Part shown: positions 30,490 to 39,119 of the stretch, in pieces | Layout: the number at the start of each line of letters is the position of its first letter | Position numbering within the stretch: position 1 is the stretch's first letter | Origin: Ruminiclostridium sp. | GTDB lineage: Bacteria > Bacillota > Clostridia > Oscillospirales > Ruminococcaceae | Length of the DNA stretch: 39,119 nt | Assembly: GCA_017942025.1 (NCBI GenBank) | Contig: JAGAVH010000013.1 | Location: 1 to 39,119 of the forward strand | Reading direction: 5' to 3' | Notes under the pieces: generated by a model | Database searches by the model: none | Told to the model about the DNA's origin: nothing | The model's input: only the letters and a program-made list of their open reading frames with translations | Made by a program: the position numbers and the translations under genes

Positions 30490-30807
30490 ATGGAAAACAA
30501 GGATAACAAAAAGGAAAATCCCGTAAAGACCTATGCTATAGTAAGTCAGCTGGGCTTTAATATAATAACCCCCCTGCTGATATTCATCTGGGGCGGAAGT
30601 GTGCTGGTAAATAAAATGGCACTGCCCGGCTGGGTGATGGTGCTTTTTATAATCATAGGCATACTTGTTATGATATGTGCTACCGTAAGCTATCTTGTAC
30701 AGCTTATAAAACGCTACGACAAGGGCGACGACAAGAAGGTGCAGAAGGTAGTAAGCTCAAGACGGGATAACGATTATTACGACGATTCTGTCAGAAAAAA
30801 ATATTGA
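30490..30807 (+). CDS. atpZ: AtpZ/AtpI-family ATP synthase accessory protein
   Basis: The 105-residue protein has two membrane helices (about 22-40 and 48-71) with the family pattern YAIVSQLGFNIITPLLIFIWGG, then a basic and acidic cytoplasmic tail. AtpZ acts with AtpI in c-ring assembly and possibly Mg2+ uptake. The ribosome binding site is weak, so translation likely depends on the gene 7 bp upstream. Confidence 0.8.
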   Translation: MENKDNKKENPVKTYAIVSQLGFNIITPLLIFIWGGSVLVNKMALPGWVMVLFIIIGILVMICATVSYLVQLIKRYDKGDDKKVQKVVSSRRDNDYYDDSVRKKY

Positions 30808-30811
30808 TTAT

Positions 30812-31213
30812 ATGAAGAAAAAACATACTGACAGCACAACTGTCAAGGAGATAAAGGCACTTCTCCCTTTCTTTCTGGGAGGACTTGCCCTGCTCATTAT
30901 CATAAGCATACCTCTTATGATAGGCGGAGTAGGGAACTATACCCTTATAACCGGAGCGGTGGCAGGTACGCTGATAGCCTTTATAAACTTTGTGCTGCTG
31001 GGATTATCTGCTGAGAAAAGCCTGCATATGGGCGAAAAAAAATCACAGCTGTATATGAACGGCAGTTACGCAATAAGATATATCGGGATGTTTATCATAC
31101 TCGGCGTGCTGATGTATTTAAAGCTTGTAAATCCCGTAACAGCGCTTATACCTCTTTTCATTCCGAAGATAGGATATACGGTGCTGGCTCTTAAAGAAAA
31201 GAGCGAATTTTAA
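30812..31213 (+). CDS. atpI: ATP synthase protein I
   Basis: AtpI helps assemble the c-ring. The 133 residues have four membrane helices at about 16-38, 42-65, 85-103 and 107-126, with the small-residue-rich TGAVAGTLIAFINFVLLGLSAEK typical of ATP synthase I in Firmicutes. It starts 4 bp after atpZ and precedes atpB by 23 bp. Confidence 0.85.
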   Translation: MKKKHTDSTTVKEIKALLPFFLGGLALLIIISIPLMIGGVGNYTLITGAVAGTLIAFINFVLLGLSAEKSLHMGEKKSQLYMNGSYAIRYIGMFIILGVLMYLKLVNPVTALIPLFIPKIGYTVLALKEKSEF

Positions 31214-31236
31214 AATAATCCGAAAGGGAAGAAATT

Positions 31237-31968
31237 ATGGCAACAGATCTCTTAAAAACCGCGGCGGAATTTTCCGTTAAGGGACCTATCTGGTCCTTCG
31301 ACTTCTATATAGGAAGCTGGCACGTGATAATCAGCGAGAGTATAGTGGTACAATGGATAGTTATGGCTGTTCTCGCTGTGATATTTTTTATTCTAGGCAG
31401 AAATCTCAAGGTACGTGCTACGTCAAGACGACAGATGGCGGCTGAATATCTTGTAGGCTTTTTCAGAAATATGGTAAGAGATACAATGGGCGAAAAGTAT
31501 AATAAATATACCGCCTATATCGGAGCGCTTTTCTGCTTCTCCATCCTTAACAGCTTATCAAGCCTTTTCGGCTTCCGCTCTCCTACCTCGGACTTATCGG
31601 TAGTGGCGGCGTGGGGACTTATAACCTTTGTACTCACCCAGAGAAACAAGTTCAGGACAGGCGGCGTCAAGGGCTTCTTCAAGGGCTTTATCGAGCCTCT
31701 CCCCTTTATGCTCCCCTTTAACATAATCGGTGAAATAGCAAACCCCGTATCCCAGACTCTCCGTCACTTTGCAAATATACTTGCAGGCTCGGTTATCGGC
31801 GGTCTTATCTATTTCGCACTGGGACAGATTGCAAACGGCCTGGGTGCTATCGGTCTGCCGGCAGTTCTTTCACTTTACTTTGACTGCTTCTCATCATTTA
31901 TCCAGGCGTACATCTTCTGCACACTGACAATGGCTTATGTTTCAGGTGCGGATTGCTCAGAGGACTAA
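31237..31968 (+). CDS. atpB: ATP synthase subunit a
   Basis: Subunit a forms the ion half-channels of the F0 stator. The 243 residues have five to six membrane helices. The essential arginine is R176 in SQTLRHFANILAG, preceded by the LPFNIIGEIANPVS segment. The C-terminal helix ends with QAYIFCTLTMAYVSGA, including the conserved Q and Y. The ribosome binding site is AAAGGGAAG. Ion choice is better read from subunit c. Confidence 0.94.
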   Translation: MATDLLKTAAEFSVKGPIWSFDFYIGSWHVIISESIVVQWIVMAVLAVIFFILGRNLKVRATSRRQMAAEYLVGFFRNMVRDTMGEKYNKYTAYIGALFCFSILNSLSSLFGFRSPTSDLSVVAAWGLITFVLTQRNKFRTGGVKGFFKGFIEPLPFMLPFNIIGEIANPVSQTLRHFANILAGSVIGGLIYFALGQIANGLGAIGLPAVLSLYFDCFSSFIQAYIFCTLTMAYVSGADCSED

Positions 31969-32010
31969 GATATATAAACCCTATGGTTTTTATATAAATA
32001 TTAAAAATTA

Positions 32011-32023
32011 CCTGCTTTGCAGG
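32011..32023 (+). other. Small hairpin before atpE
   Basis: CCTGC-TTT-GCAGG forms a 5-bp stem 10 nt before the atpE ribosome binding site (CGGAGG). An AT-rich imperfect stem around ACC-CTAT-GGT lies just upstream (about 31971-31999). Such structures could raise c-subunit output or guide processing; this is inference. Confidence 0.4.
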
Positions 32024-32045
32024 ATAAAAAACGGAGGACTATTAA

Positions 32046-32309
<264 letters not shown>

Positions 32310-32349
32310 TTAAAACTAGGGTAATACCACAGGAAAGGACTGAAGAACA

Positions 32350-32895
32350 ATGATAGAAATGCTTAAATTAGCGGAAGAAGCTGCGGCAACGCAGGGAGAA
32401 TTTTCGCTGGTAAGCATAGACCCCAATACTATCGTCTTCACTCTGATAAATACGCTTATCATCTTTCTTATCTATTTCCTGTTTCTCCACAAGCCCGTAT
32501 GCAAGATTCTTGACGAGCGTGCGGCGGCGGTCAACAAGGATATGGATGACGCTCAGAAGGCAAAAGAAGAGGCTGACGCTGTAAAGGCTGAATACGAACA
32601 GCGCTTACAGCAGTCCAAGGACGAAGCAAGCAGAATCGTGGCAGAGGCTACAAAGAAGGCACAGCAGCGTGAAACTGAAATCATAGCGTCTGCAAACGAC
32701 GAAGCGGCACAGCTCAAAAAGCGTGCTGAGGAATCTATCGAAAAGGAAAAGAAGAAGGCTATAAACGAAATCAAGGAAGAAATTTCCGAGATGGTGGTTA
32801 TGGCGGCTTCAAAGGTTGCCGAAAAGGAAATTTCCGAAAAGGACAACGAAAAGATTATCGATACGGTTCTGTCACAGATCGGAGAGAACGACTGA
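32350..32895 (+). CDS. atpF: ATP synthase subunit b
   Basis: Subunit b is the peripheral stalk. One membrane helix lies at about 28-48 (TLINTLIIFLIYFLFL), followed by KPVCKILDERAAAV and a long charged coiled coil to about 165. The 181-residue length is slightly longer than the usual ~160 because of a 20-residue N-terminal extension. GGAAAGGACTG precedes the ATG, 40 bp after atpE. Confidence 0.94.
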   Translation: MIEMLKLAEEAAATQGEFSLVSIDPNTIVFTLINTLIIFLIYFLFLHKPVCKILDERAAAVNKDMDDAQKAKEEADAVKAEYEQRLQQSKDEASRIVAEATKKAQQRETEIIASANDEAAQLKKRAEESIEKEKKKAINEIKEEISEMVVMAASKVAEKEISEKDNEKIIDTVLSQIGEND

Positions 32896-32927
32896 CATAG
32901 TCACTTATTTGAAAGGAGGGGACGAGG

Positions 32928-33473
32928 ATGCACACAGCATATAAAACCTATGCAGAGGCTTTATTTTCTCTTGTAACAGAGGAAAAGGAGCAGGAGCTGA
33001 CACAGGTTTTTTCTGACCTTAACGGTATAGCGGGTATATTCAAGGAAGAACCCGATTTTATAAAGCTGCTCAAGGTACCCACGATCCCTGTAGATGAAAA
33101 GCTGGCGGTCGTAAAGGAGGCGTTTGAAGGAAAGGTTCACACCTATGTGCTCAATTTCCTTTGCGTGCTGACTGAAAATAACAGAGCAGACAGCTTTTCA
33201 AAGATACTTGAACATTTTACTGTGCTCTATAACGACAGGATGAATCTTGCGGATGTTACCGTAACCTCTGCAAAGCCTCTTGGCGACGACACTGTCGAAA
33301 AGATAAGAGCAAAGATGACAAAGGTTACGGGCAAGACCGTAAACCTTACGCTTAAAACCGACCCGTCAGTTATCGGCGGCGTGGTTATAAGCTACGGCAA
33401 TACTGTCATTGACGGAAGCGTAAAGTCAAGACTCGAAAGACTGAAGGCAGATATTGCAGATACTATTGCGTAA
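32928..33473 (+). CDS. atpH: ATP synthase subunit delta
   Basis: Delta joins the peripheral stalk to F1. The 181 residues have the helical N-terminal domain (YAEALFSLVTEEKEQELTQVFSDL) and the C-terminal domain with VTVTSAKPL and PSVIGGVVISYGNTVIDGSVKSRLERLK, which are family motifs. AAAGGAGGGGACGAGG precedes the ATG; it starts 32 bp after atpF. Confidence 0.94.
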   Translation: MHTAYKTYAEALFSLVTEEKEQELTQVFSDLNGIAGIFKEEPDFIKLLKVPTIPVDEKLAVVKEAFEGKVHTYVLNFLCVLTENNRADSFSKILEHFTVLYNDRMNLADVTVTSAKPLGDDTVEKIRAKMTKVTGKTVNLTLKTDPSVIGGVVISYGNTVIDGSVKSRLERLKADIADTIA

Positions 33474-33510
33474 ATGCGCAAGCTAAAAACTCAGAAAGGA
33501 TGAATCTCCA

Positions 33511-35016
33511 ATGGATTTACGCCCAGAAGAAATAACAGGCATAATCAAATCCCGTATAAGAGATTACGGCTCAAAGCTCCGTTTAGAGGATACAGGCACA
33601 GTCGTTACCGTAGGTGACGGTATCGTTCGCATACACGGTCTTGAAAAGTGTATGATGAATGAGCTTTTAGAATTAGAAAACGGCGTGCGCTGCATGGCGC
33701 TGAACTTAGAGCAGGATTTCGTCGGTGCGGTTATGCTTGGTTCGGATGCGGGAATAAGAGAGGGCGACACTGTAAAGCGTACAGGCTCAGTCGTTGCAGT
33801 TCCCGTAGGCGATGAATTACTCGGCAGAGTAGTAAACGCACTCGGTCAGCCTATAGACGGCAAGGGTGCAATACTCACCACAGAAACAAGACCTATCGAA
33901 AAGATAGCTCCCGGTATCATCACAAGAAAGTCAGTAAACGTTCCTTTACAGACAGGTATCAAGGCTATCGACTCCATGATTCCTATCGGAAGAGGTCAGC
34001 GTGAGCTTATCATCGGCGACAGACAGACAGGTAAGACTGCCATCGCCATCGATACCATCATAAATCAGAAAAAGACAGATGTAATCTGTATATATGTTGC
34101 TATAGGACAGAAGGCTTCTACAGTTGCAAACGTAGTAGAACAGCTTAAAAACGCAGGCGCACTCGATTATACCATCGTAGTTGCCGCTACAGCAAGCGAG
34201 CTTGCTCCTTTACAGTACATTGCTCCCTATTCAGGCTGTGCAATGGGTGAATACTTTATGGAGCAGGGTAAGGACGTACTCGTGGTATATGACGACTTAT
34301 CAAAGCACGCCGTAGCCTACAGAGCACTTTCCCTTCTGTTAAAGCGTCCCCCGGGACGTGAAGCGTACCCCGGCGACGTATTCTATCTGCATTCAAGACT
34401 GCTTGAAAGAGCGGCAAACTTAAATGAAGAATACGGCGGCGGCTCACTCACAGCTCTGCCTATCATTGAAACTCAGGCAGGCGACGTATCCGCATATATC
34501 CCGACTAACGTAATTTCTATCACCGATGGTCAGATATTCCTTGAAACAGAGCTTTTCCACTCAGGTGTAAGACCTGCCGTTAACCCCGGTATCTCGGTAT
34601 CCCGTGTAGGTGGTAACGCACAGATAAAGGCTATGAAGAAGGTAGCGGGTACACTGAAGCTCGACTACTCTCAGTTCAGAGAATTACAGTCCTTCTCCCA
34701 GTTCGGTTCTGACCTTGATAAGGATACCAAGGACAGACTTGCAAAGGGTGAAAGAATAGTTGAGGTATTAAAGCAGGGACAGAATACTCCCGTTGCTGTT
34801 GAAAACCAGATTGCAATAATCTATGCGGTTATCAATAACTATCTGAGAGATATCCCCCTTGACAAGATTGCAGATTTTGAAAAGGATCTTTACAAATATC
34901 TCGACGAAACACATCCCGAAATTCCTTCCGCTATCCGTGAGGAAAAGGTACTTTCTCCCGAAACCGAGGAAAAGCTGAAGGCGGCTTTAGAAGAATTCGC
35001 TAAGAACTACGTATAA
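33511..35016 (+). CDS. atpA: ATP synthase subunit alpha
   Basis: Alpha is the non-catalytic nucleotide-binding subunit of F1. The 501-residue length is standard. Walker A GDRQTGKT is at 169-176, Walker B at [16 protein letters not shown], and the alpha signature [14 protein letters not shown] is present. The ATG follows CAGAAAGGATGAATCTCC. Unusually, atpG does not follow directly: two other genes intervene. Confidence 0.98.
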   Translation: MDLRPEEITGIIKSRIRDYGSKLRLEDTGTVVTVGDGIVRIHGLEKCMMNELLELENGVRCMALNLEQDFVGAVMLGSDAGIREGDTVKRTGSVVAVPVGDELLGRVVNALGQPIDGKGAILTTETRPIEKIAPGIITRKSVNVPLQTGIKAIDSMIPIGRGQRELIIGDRQTGKTAIAIDTIINQKKTDVICIYVAIGQKASTVANVVEQLKNAGALDYTIVVAATASELAPLQYIAPYSGCAMGEYFMEQGKDVLVVYDDLSKHAVAYRALSLLLKRPPGREAYPGDVFYLHSRLLERAANLNEEYGGGSLTALPIIETQAGDVSAYIPTNVISITDGQIFLETELFHSGVRPAVNPGISVSRVGGNAQIKAMKKVAGTLKLDYSQFRELQSFSQFGSDLDKDTKDRLAKGERIVEVLKQGQNTPVAVENQIAIIYAVINNYLRDIPLDKIADFEKDLYKYLDETHPEIPSAIREEKVLSPETEEKLKAALEEFAKNYV

Positions 35017-35035
35017 TGAAAGGACGGTCCATAAT

Positions 35036-35158
35036 ATGAAAAAGGCTTCATTTGTACTGAGCGTTGTTGCTCTCAGCATTTCAGTAGTAACTCTTGCAAT
35101 TACAGTACTCGAACTGTTCTTCAAGAAAGTAAACTACATCGATAGCAATAACTTTTAA
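35036..35158 (+). CDS. 40-residue single-helix membrane peptide inside the atp operon
   Basis: ATG at 35036 follows GAAAGGACGGTCC, a good ribosome binding site, 19 bp after the atpA stop. The peptide begins MKKASFVLSVVALSISVVTL, continues as a helix of about 24 apolar residues (5-29), then FFKKVNYIDSNNF. Two lysines precede and two follow the helix. Its TAA overlaps the ATG of the next gene (TAATG), showing it is translated as part of the operon. I recognise no family. It may be an assembly or regulatory micro-subunit of F0; this is inference. Confidence 0.75.
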   Translation: MKKASFVLSVVALSISVVTLAITVLELFFKKVNYIDSNNF

Positions 35159-35871
35159 TGGAAGATATTTTATTTGCACTTGCTTTTCCCTTCGGGGCGA
35201 TAATAATATGCATAGTAGTCTACATTATAGCGAGAATTTACTTTGCGATAAGGGATAGCAGACACAAGAAAAAGAATGCTATTCCCGCCTTATCACCCGA
35301 GGAGCAGAAAAAGCTCAACAACGATATGCAGAATAATCCTGCCCTGAAAGAGGCTCTGGATGTTGCGGTGGAAGAAATTCCGCATATGGAGCAGTCGGAT
35401 ATCTATAAGCAGATATGCGAAAGAATCGATAAAATTCAGAAGCAGGGAGAGCTTCAGGGAATAGAAAACGCTGTTACAGGCGTTCATACGGCAGGCAGTA
35501 TGATACTGCTCGGCTCACGTTTCAGACTTGACGAGGAATGGAATTATCAGCTTCTTCCTCAGATAAGCTATGAGGAAAACAAGAAGGCGTGCCGTTTTGG
35601 AGAGAGCGAGGATATGCGTATCGACATCTCCCCCCACCTTACCGATACCGAGGTTATAGCCCTTAATATGGCGGTAACAAGATATCTGGACCGTGGCAGA
35701 GGAATCTATGAAACGGAATTTTCCGATTTACCGGTAATGGACGCGCCCAGAAAGAGAGTTATAGTTTGCAGTGTAACATTAAGTGACGGTACACCCGTAA
35801 CACTCAATTTCGGCAGACCTCCCTTTAATACGGCTTGCTCCGTACTGAAAAAAGAATATTTCAACAGTTAA
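35158..35871 (+). CDS. Unknown membrane-anchored cytoplasmic protein between atpA and atpG
   Basis: The 237 residues have one N-terminal helix (about 5-30) followed by RDSRHKKKN, so the rest is probably cytoplasmic. Residues 45-100 are helical and charged (SPEEQKKLNNDMQNNPALKEAL), and the C-terminal half is mixed alpha/beta (RKRVIVCSVTLSDGTPVTLNFGRPPF). I know no family. It overlaps the peptide gene by one base and ends 29 bp before the atpG start, so it lies in the heart of the operon. Confidence 0.8.
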   Translation: MEDILFALAFPFGAIIICIVVYIIARIYFAIRDSRHKKKNAIPALSPEEQKKLNNDMQNNPALKEALDVAVEEIPHMEQSDIYKQICERIDKIQKQGELQGIENAVTGVHTAGSMILLGSRFRLDEEWNYQLLPQISYEENKKACRFGESEDMRIDISPHLTDTEVIALNMAVTRYLDRGRGIYETEFSDLPVMDAPRKRVIVCSVTLSDGTPVTLNFGRPPFNTACSVLKKEYFNS

Positions 35872-35900
35872 ACTTAAACTATCAGAAAGGCGGTGATGAA

Positions 35901-36761
35901 TTGGCTTCGGGGAATATGAAGGACATAAAGCGCAGAGTAAAAAGCGTTGAGTCCACCATGCAGATAACAAAGGCAATGGAGCTTGTAGCCTCTTCAAAGC
36001 TACGTAAGGCTAAGAAGAGAGCCGAGGAGGCACGTCCCTTCTTTGAGGCACAGTATGAGCTTATGTGCAAGATAGCAGGAGAAACCGAAGGCTTCAGCAC
36101 TGTTTTTACCCGCAGAAGAGAAGTTAAAAACAGACTTTTCATCGTCATTGCAGGCGACAGAGGAATGGCAGGCGGCTATAATACAAATATCATAAAGCTT
36201 GTAGCTCAGGCTTACGAAAATGATAAGGTAAAGCCGAAGATTATTGCCATAGGAAAAAAAGCGGTGGATTATTACACCAAGCACGGCTATGATGTGGTGG
36301 CAGAATATCCCGGTATTGCAGAGGATATAAAGACTGCAGACGCGGCAGATATCTCCATGATGGCTCTTGATATGTTTACCGAGGGCGCAGTTGACGAGAT
36401 TCAGATATTCTATACCCAGTTCGTATCGGCGCTGGTACAGACTGCTACCCAGATGGGTATAATTCCCGTAACGCCTCCCGTAGGCACATCGGTACCCGTA
36501 AATAAGGCGGGCACCACCTACGATCCCAGTCCCGAGGCGGTATTCAACAGAGTTATTCCAAGACTTGTAGCAAGTATAATACTCTGTGCAGTAAACGAGT
36601 CCTATGCATCAGAACAGGGCGCAAGAAGAACTGCAATGGAAAACGCAACGGACAATGCAGAAGAGATGATAGGAACATTATCACTCCTCTACAACCGTGC
36701 AAGACAGGAAAAGATCACAAACGAACTTAACGAAATCGTATCAGGTGCAAATGCACTGTAA
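35901..36761 (+). CDS. atpG: ATP synthase subunit gamma
   Basis: Gamma is the rotating central shaft of F1. The start is TTG at 35901, giving ASGNMKDIKRRVKSVESTMQITKAMELVASSKLRK, which begins where other gamma subunits begin; AAAGGCGGTGAT lies just upstream, and the longer frame would overlap the preceding gene. The C-terminal helix AMENATDNAEEMIGTLSLLYNRARQEKITNELNEIVSGANAL is the classic gamma end. Length is 286. Confidence 0.95.
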   Translation: MASGNMKDIKRRVKSVESTMQITKAMELVASSKLRKAKKRAEEARPFFEAQYELMCKIAGETEGFSTVFTRRREVKNRLFIVIAGDRGMAGGYNTNIIKLVAQAYENDKVKPKIIAIGKKAVDYYTKHGYDVVAEYPGIAEDIKTADAADISMMALDMFTEGAVDEIQIFYTQFVSALVQTATQMGIIPVTPPVGTSVPVNKAGTTYDPSPEAVFNRVIPRLVASIILCAVNESYASEQGARRTAMENATDNAEEMIGTLSLLYNRARQEKITNELNEIVSGANAL

Positions 36762-36809
36762 TAACAGTGTGCAGGTGCTTTGACACACAGACGCACTATA
36801 AACTAATGA

Positions 36810-38225
<1,416 letters not shown>

Positions 38226-38251
38226 ATACTGCGAGAAAGGAAGCATAGTAT

Positions 38252-38659
38252 ATGACACCATTCAGACTCAGAATACTGACTCCCGAGGGTGTTGTCTTTG
38301 ACGGAGAGGCTGAAATGATAACAGTCCGCACTACCGTCGGAGATAAGGGCATATTGGCACGTCACGAGCCTTATGTGGCGGCACTCGGTATCGGTCAGGC
38401 AAAGGTGCGTATAGAGGGCGAAACAAGAATCGCCGCTGTTTCATCGGGCAGTATCGAGGTATCAAAGGATGTGACCACCTTACTTGCACAGTCCTTTGAA
38501 TGGGCGGACGAAATCGACCTTCAGCGTGCAGAAAAGGCTCAGCAGACGGCAGAGGAAAACATCGAGCGCTACAAAAACGACAGACGTAAGCTCGACATTG
38601 CCGAATACAAGCTGAAGAGAGCTATCAACAGAATCCATGTTGCATCACTTAAAAAGTAA
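38252..38659 (+). CDS. atpC: ATP synthase subunit epsilon
   Basis: Epsilon couples the c-ring to gamma and can inhibit ATP hydrolysis. The N-terminal beta sandwich (FRLRILTPEGVVFDGEAEMITVRT...GDKGILARHEPYVAALGIG) is followed by the C-terminal helical pair (EIDLQRAEKAQQTAEENIERYKNDR...LKRAINRIHV). Length 135 is typical. It is the last gene of the operon, just before a terminator. Confidence 0.95.
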   Translation: MTPFRLRILTPEGVVFDGEAEMITVRTTVGDKGILARHEPYVAALGIGQAKVRIEGETRIAAVSSGSIEVSKDVTTLLAQSFEWADEIDLQRAEKAQQTAEENIERYKNDRRKLDIAEYKLKRAINRIHVASLKK

Positions 38660-38673
38660 ACAGATGTATAAAA

Positions 38674-38702
38674 GGCGTTCAGGTTTTTCTGAGCGCCCTT
38701 TT
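38674..38702 (+). terminator. Intrinsic terminator of the ATP synthase operon
   Basis: GGCGTTCAG (38674-38682) pairs with CTGAGCGCC (38689-38697), one G-U pair, loop GTTTTT, followed by CTTTTT. The stem is a near-copy of the terminator at 21286-21316. Confidence 0.9.
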
Positions 38703-39119
38703 TGCGGCGTGTCGCCGCTCCCAATTCCGCCTTTGGACATAATCAATGTCGGCGAAGCCTCGTGAACGGCGGTTTCACATATTGGATGCGTCTCAAAGCC
38801 TTCTCCCTCGGGAGAAGGTGTCACCGCAGGTGACGGATGAGGGGAAAATGATAAATTGTAGTTTATCGCTCCGCAGTGGTTATTGTAGCCCCAATCCCCC
38901 TAACCCCCTTTCCCCTGAGGAAAGGGGGAAAATAGAGGGGCTCGCCGCCCCTTTGCCCTGCTTGGGGCTTCGCCCCAAACCCCGTTTATATCGATGTTTG
39001 TGGGCAGGCTGATCAACACGTTTTCATTTACGATTGTAGGGGGCGACCTCCTGGACGCCCCGCATAAATTTCCGCATTTTTAATGGTGCAACCCGCCGTC
39101 AAATTTCAATTTGAAATAC
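38703..39119. repeat. Composite intergenic repeat, third copy (no gene, runs off the right edge)
   Basis: Palindromes come one after another: GCGGCGTGTCGCCGC, CCTTCTCCC-TCGGGAGAAGG, GTCACC-GCA-GGTGAC, CCTTTCCCC-TGAGGAAAGG, GGGGC-TCGCC-GCCCC and TTGGGGC-TTC-GCCCCAA. Then 38983-39063 matches 21736-21816, and 39036-39119 matches 26122-26201. No GTGATG array is seen before the edge. Frames in this stretch reflect the repeats and are not called as genes. Confidence 0.7.

Noticed and set aside
38746-39012. An 88-codon frame at the right end
   Set aside because: It is a reading of the REP-like palindromes (LSPEERGK-type peptide) and has no ribosome binding site.

Overview
The window looks like a chromosomal segment of a motile, Gram-positive, low-to-mid GC anaerobe of the Clostridia, most like the Ruminococcaceae/Oscillospiraceae. 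The reasons are Firmicutes-type gene order and content (FliY, a SwrD/FlbD protein, the TIGR02530 hook-operon protein, AtpZ-AtpI), strong AGGAGG ribosome binding sites, textbook sigma-A promoters with 17-nt spacers, and a cell-surface protein with a TG-plus-helix-plus-KKRK tail. The genus is inference.

Region 1 (1-15.7 kb, minus strand) is a long flagellar operon read right to left: flgB-flgC-fliE-fliF-fliG-fliH-fliI-fliJ-fliK-flgD-TIGR02530 gene-flgE-flbD-motA-motB-fliM-fliY. fliY is cut by the left edge. A sigma-A promoter lies before flgB, and internal ones lie before fliK and motB. Several genes start at TTG behind near-perfect ribosome binding sites.

Region 2 (15.8-21.3 kb) holds an unknown membrane protein (minus) and, divergently, a probable c-di-GMP transcription unit (plus): a YcgR/MotI-like PilZ protein, a Cache-HAMP-PAS-GGDEF diguanylate cyclase, a ParA ATPase and a protein ending in a ComFB-like CxCxxC domain. 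The leaders of the flgB, fliK and pilZ transcripts share a TGCGCC-T-rich element not seen at the other promoters in the window.

Region 3 (21.3-28.7 kb) is accessory. It has a surface protein, a carboxynorspermidine decarboxylase, a HAD phosphatase, two small conserved proteins, and a minus-strand set of ogg-type glycosylase, ung, a catalytically degenerate metallophosphoesterase and a YdbC/PC4-like protein. Two gene-free stretches (21.3-22.0 and 25.8-26.3 kb) are packed with palindromes. Each contains a six-hairpin array in which a fixed GTGATG spacer alternates with hairpins whose stems differ but stay paired. Related modules recur at 38.7-39.1 kb after the ATP synthase operon.

Region 4 (28.8-38.7 kb, plus) has a Cys/His-rich DUF6062-like gene and then the F-type ATP synthase operon. 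Its promoter first drives an unknown membrane-anchored protein, then atpZ-atpI-atpB-atpE-atpF-atpH-atpA, then two extra genes (a 40-residue single-helix peptide and a 237-residue membrane-anchored protein), then atpG-atpD-atpC and a terminator. The c subunit has the two-glutamate pattern of Na+-translocating rotors. The motor stator is PomAB-like in its membrane segments, so sodium-linked energetics is a reasonable inference for this organism.
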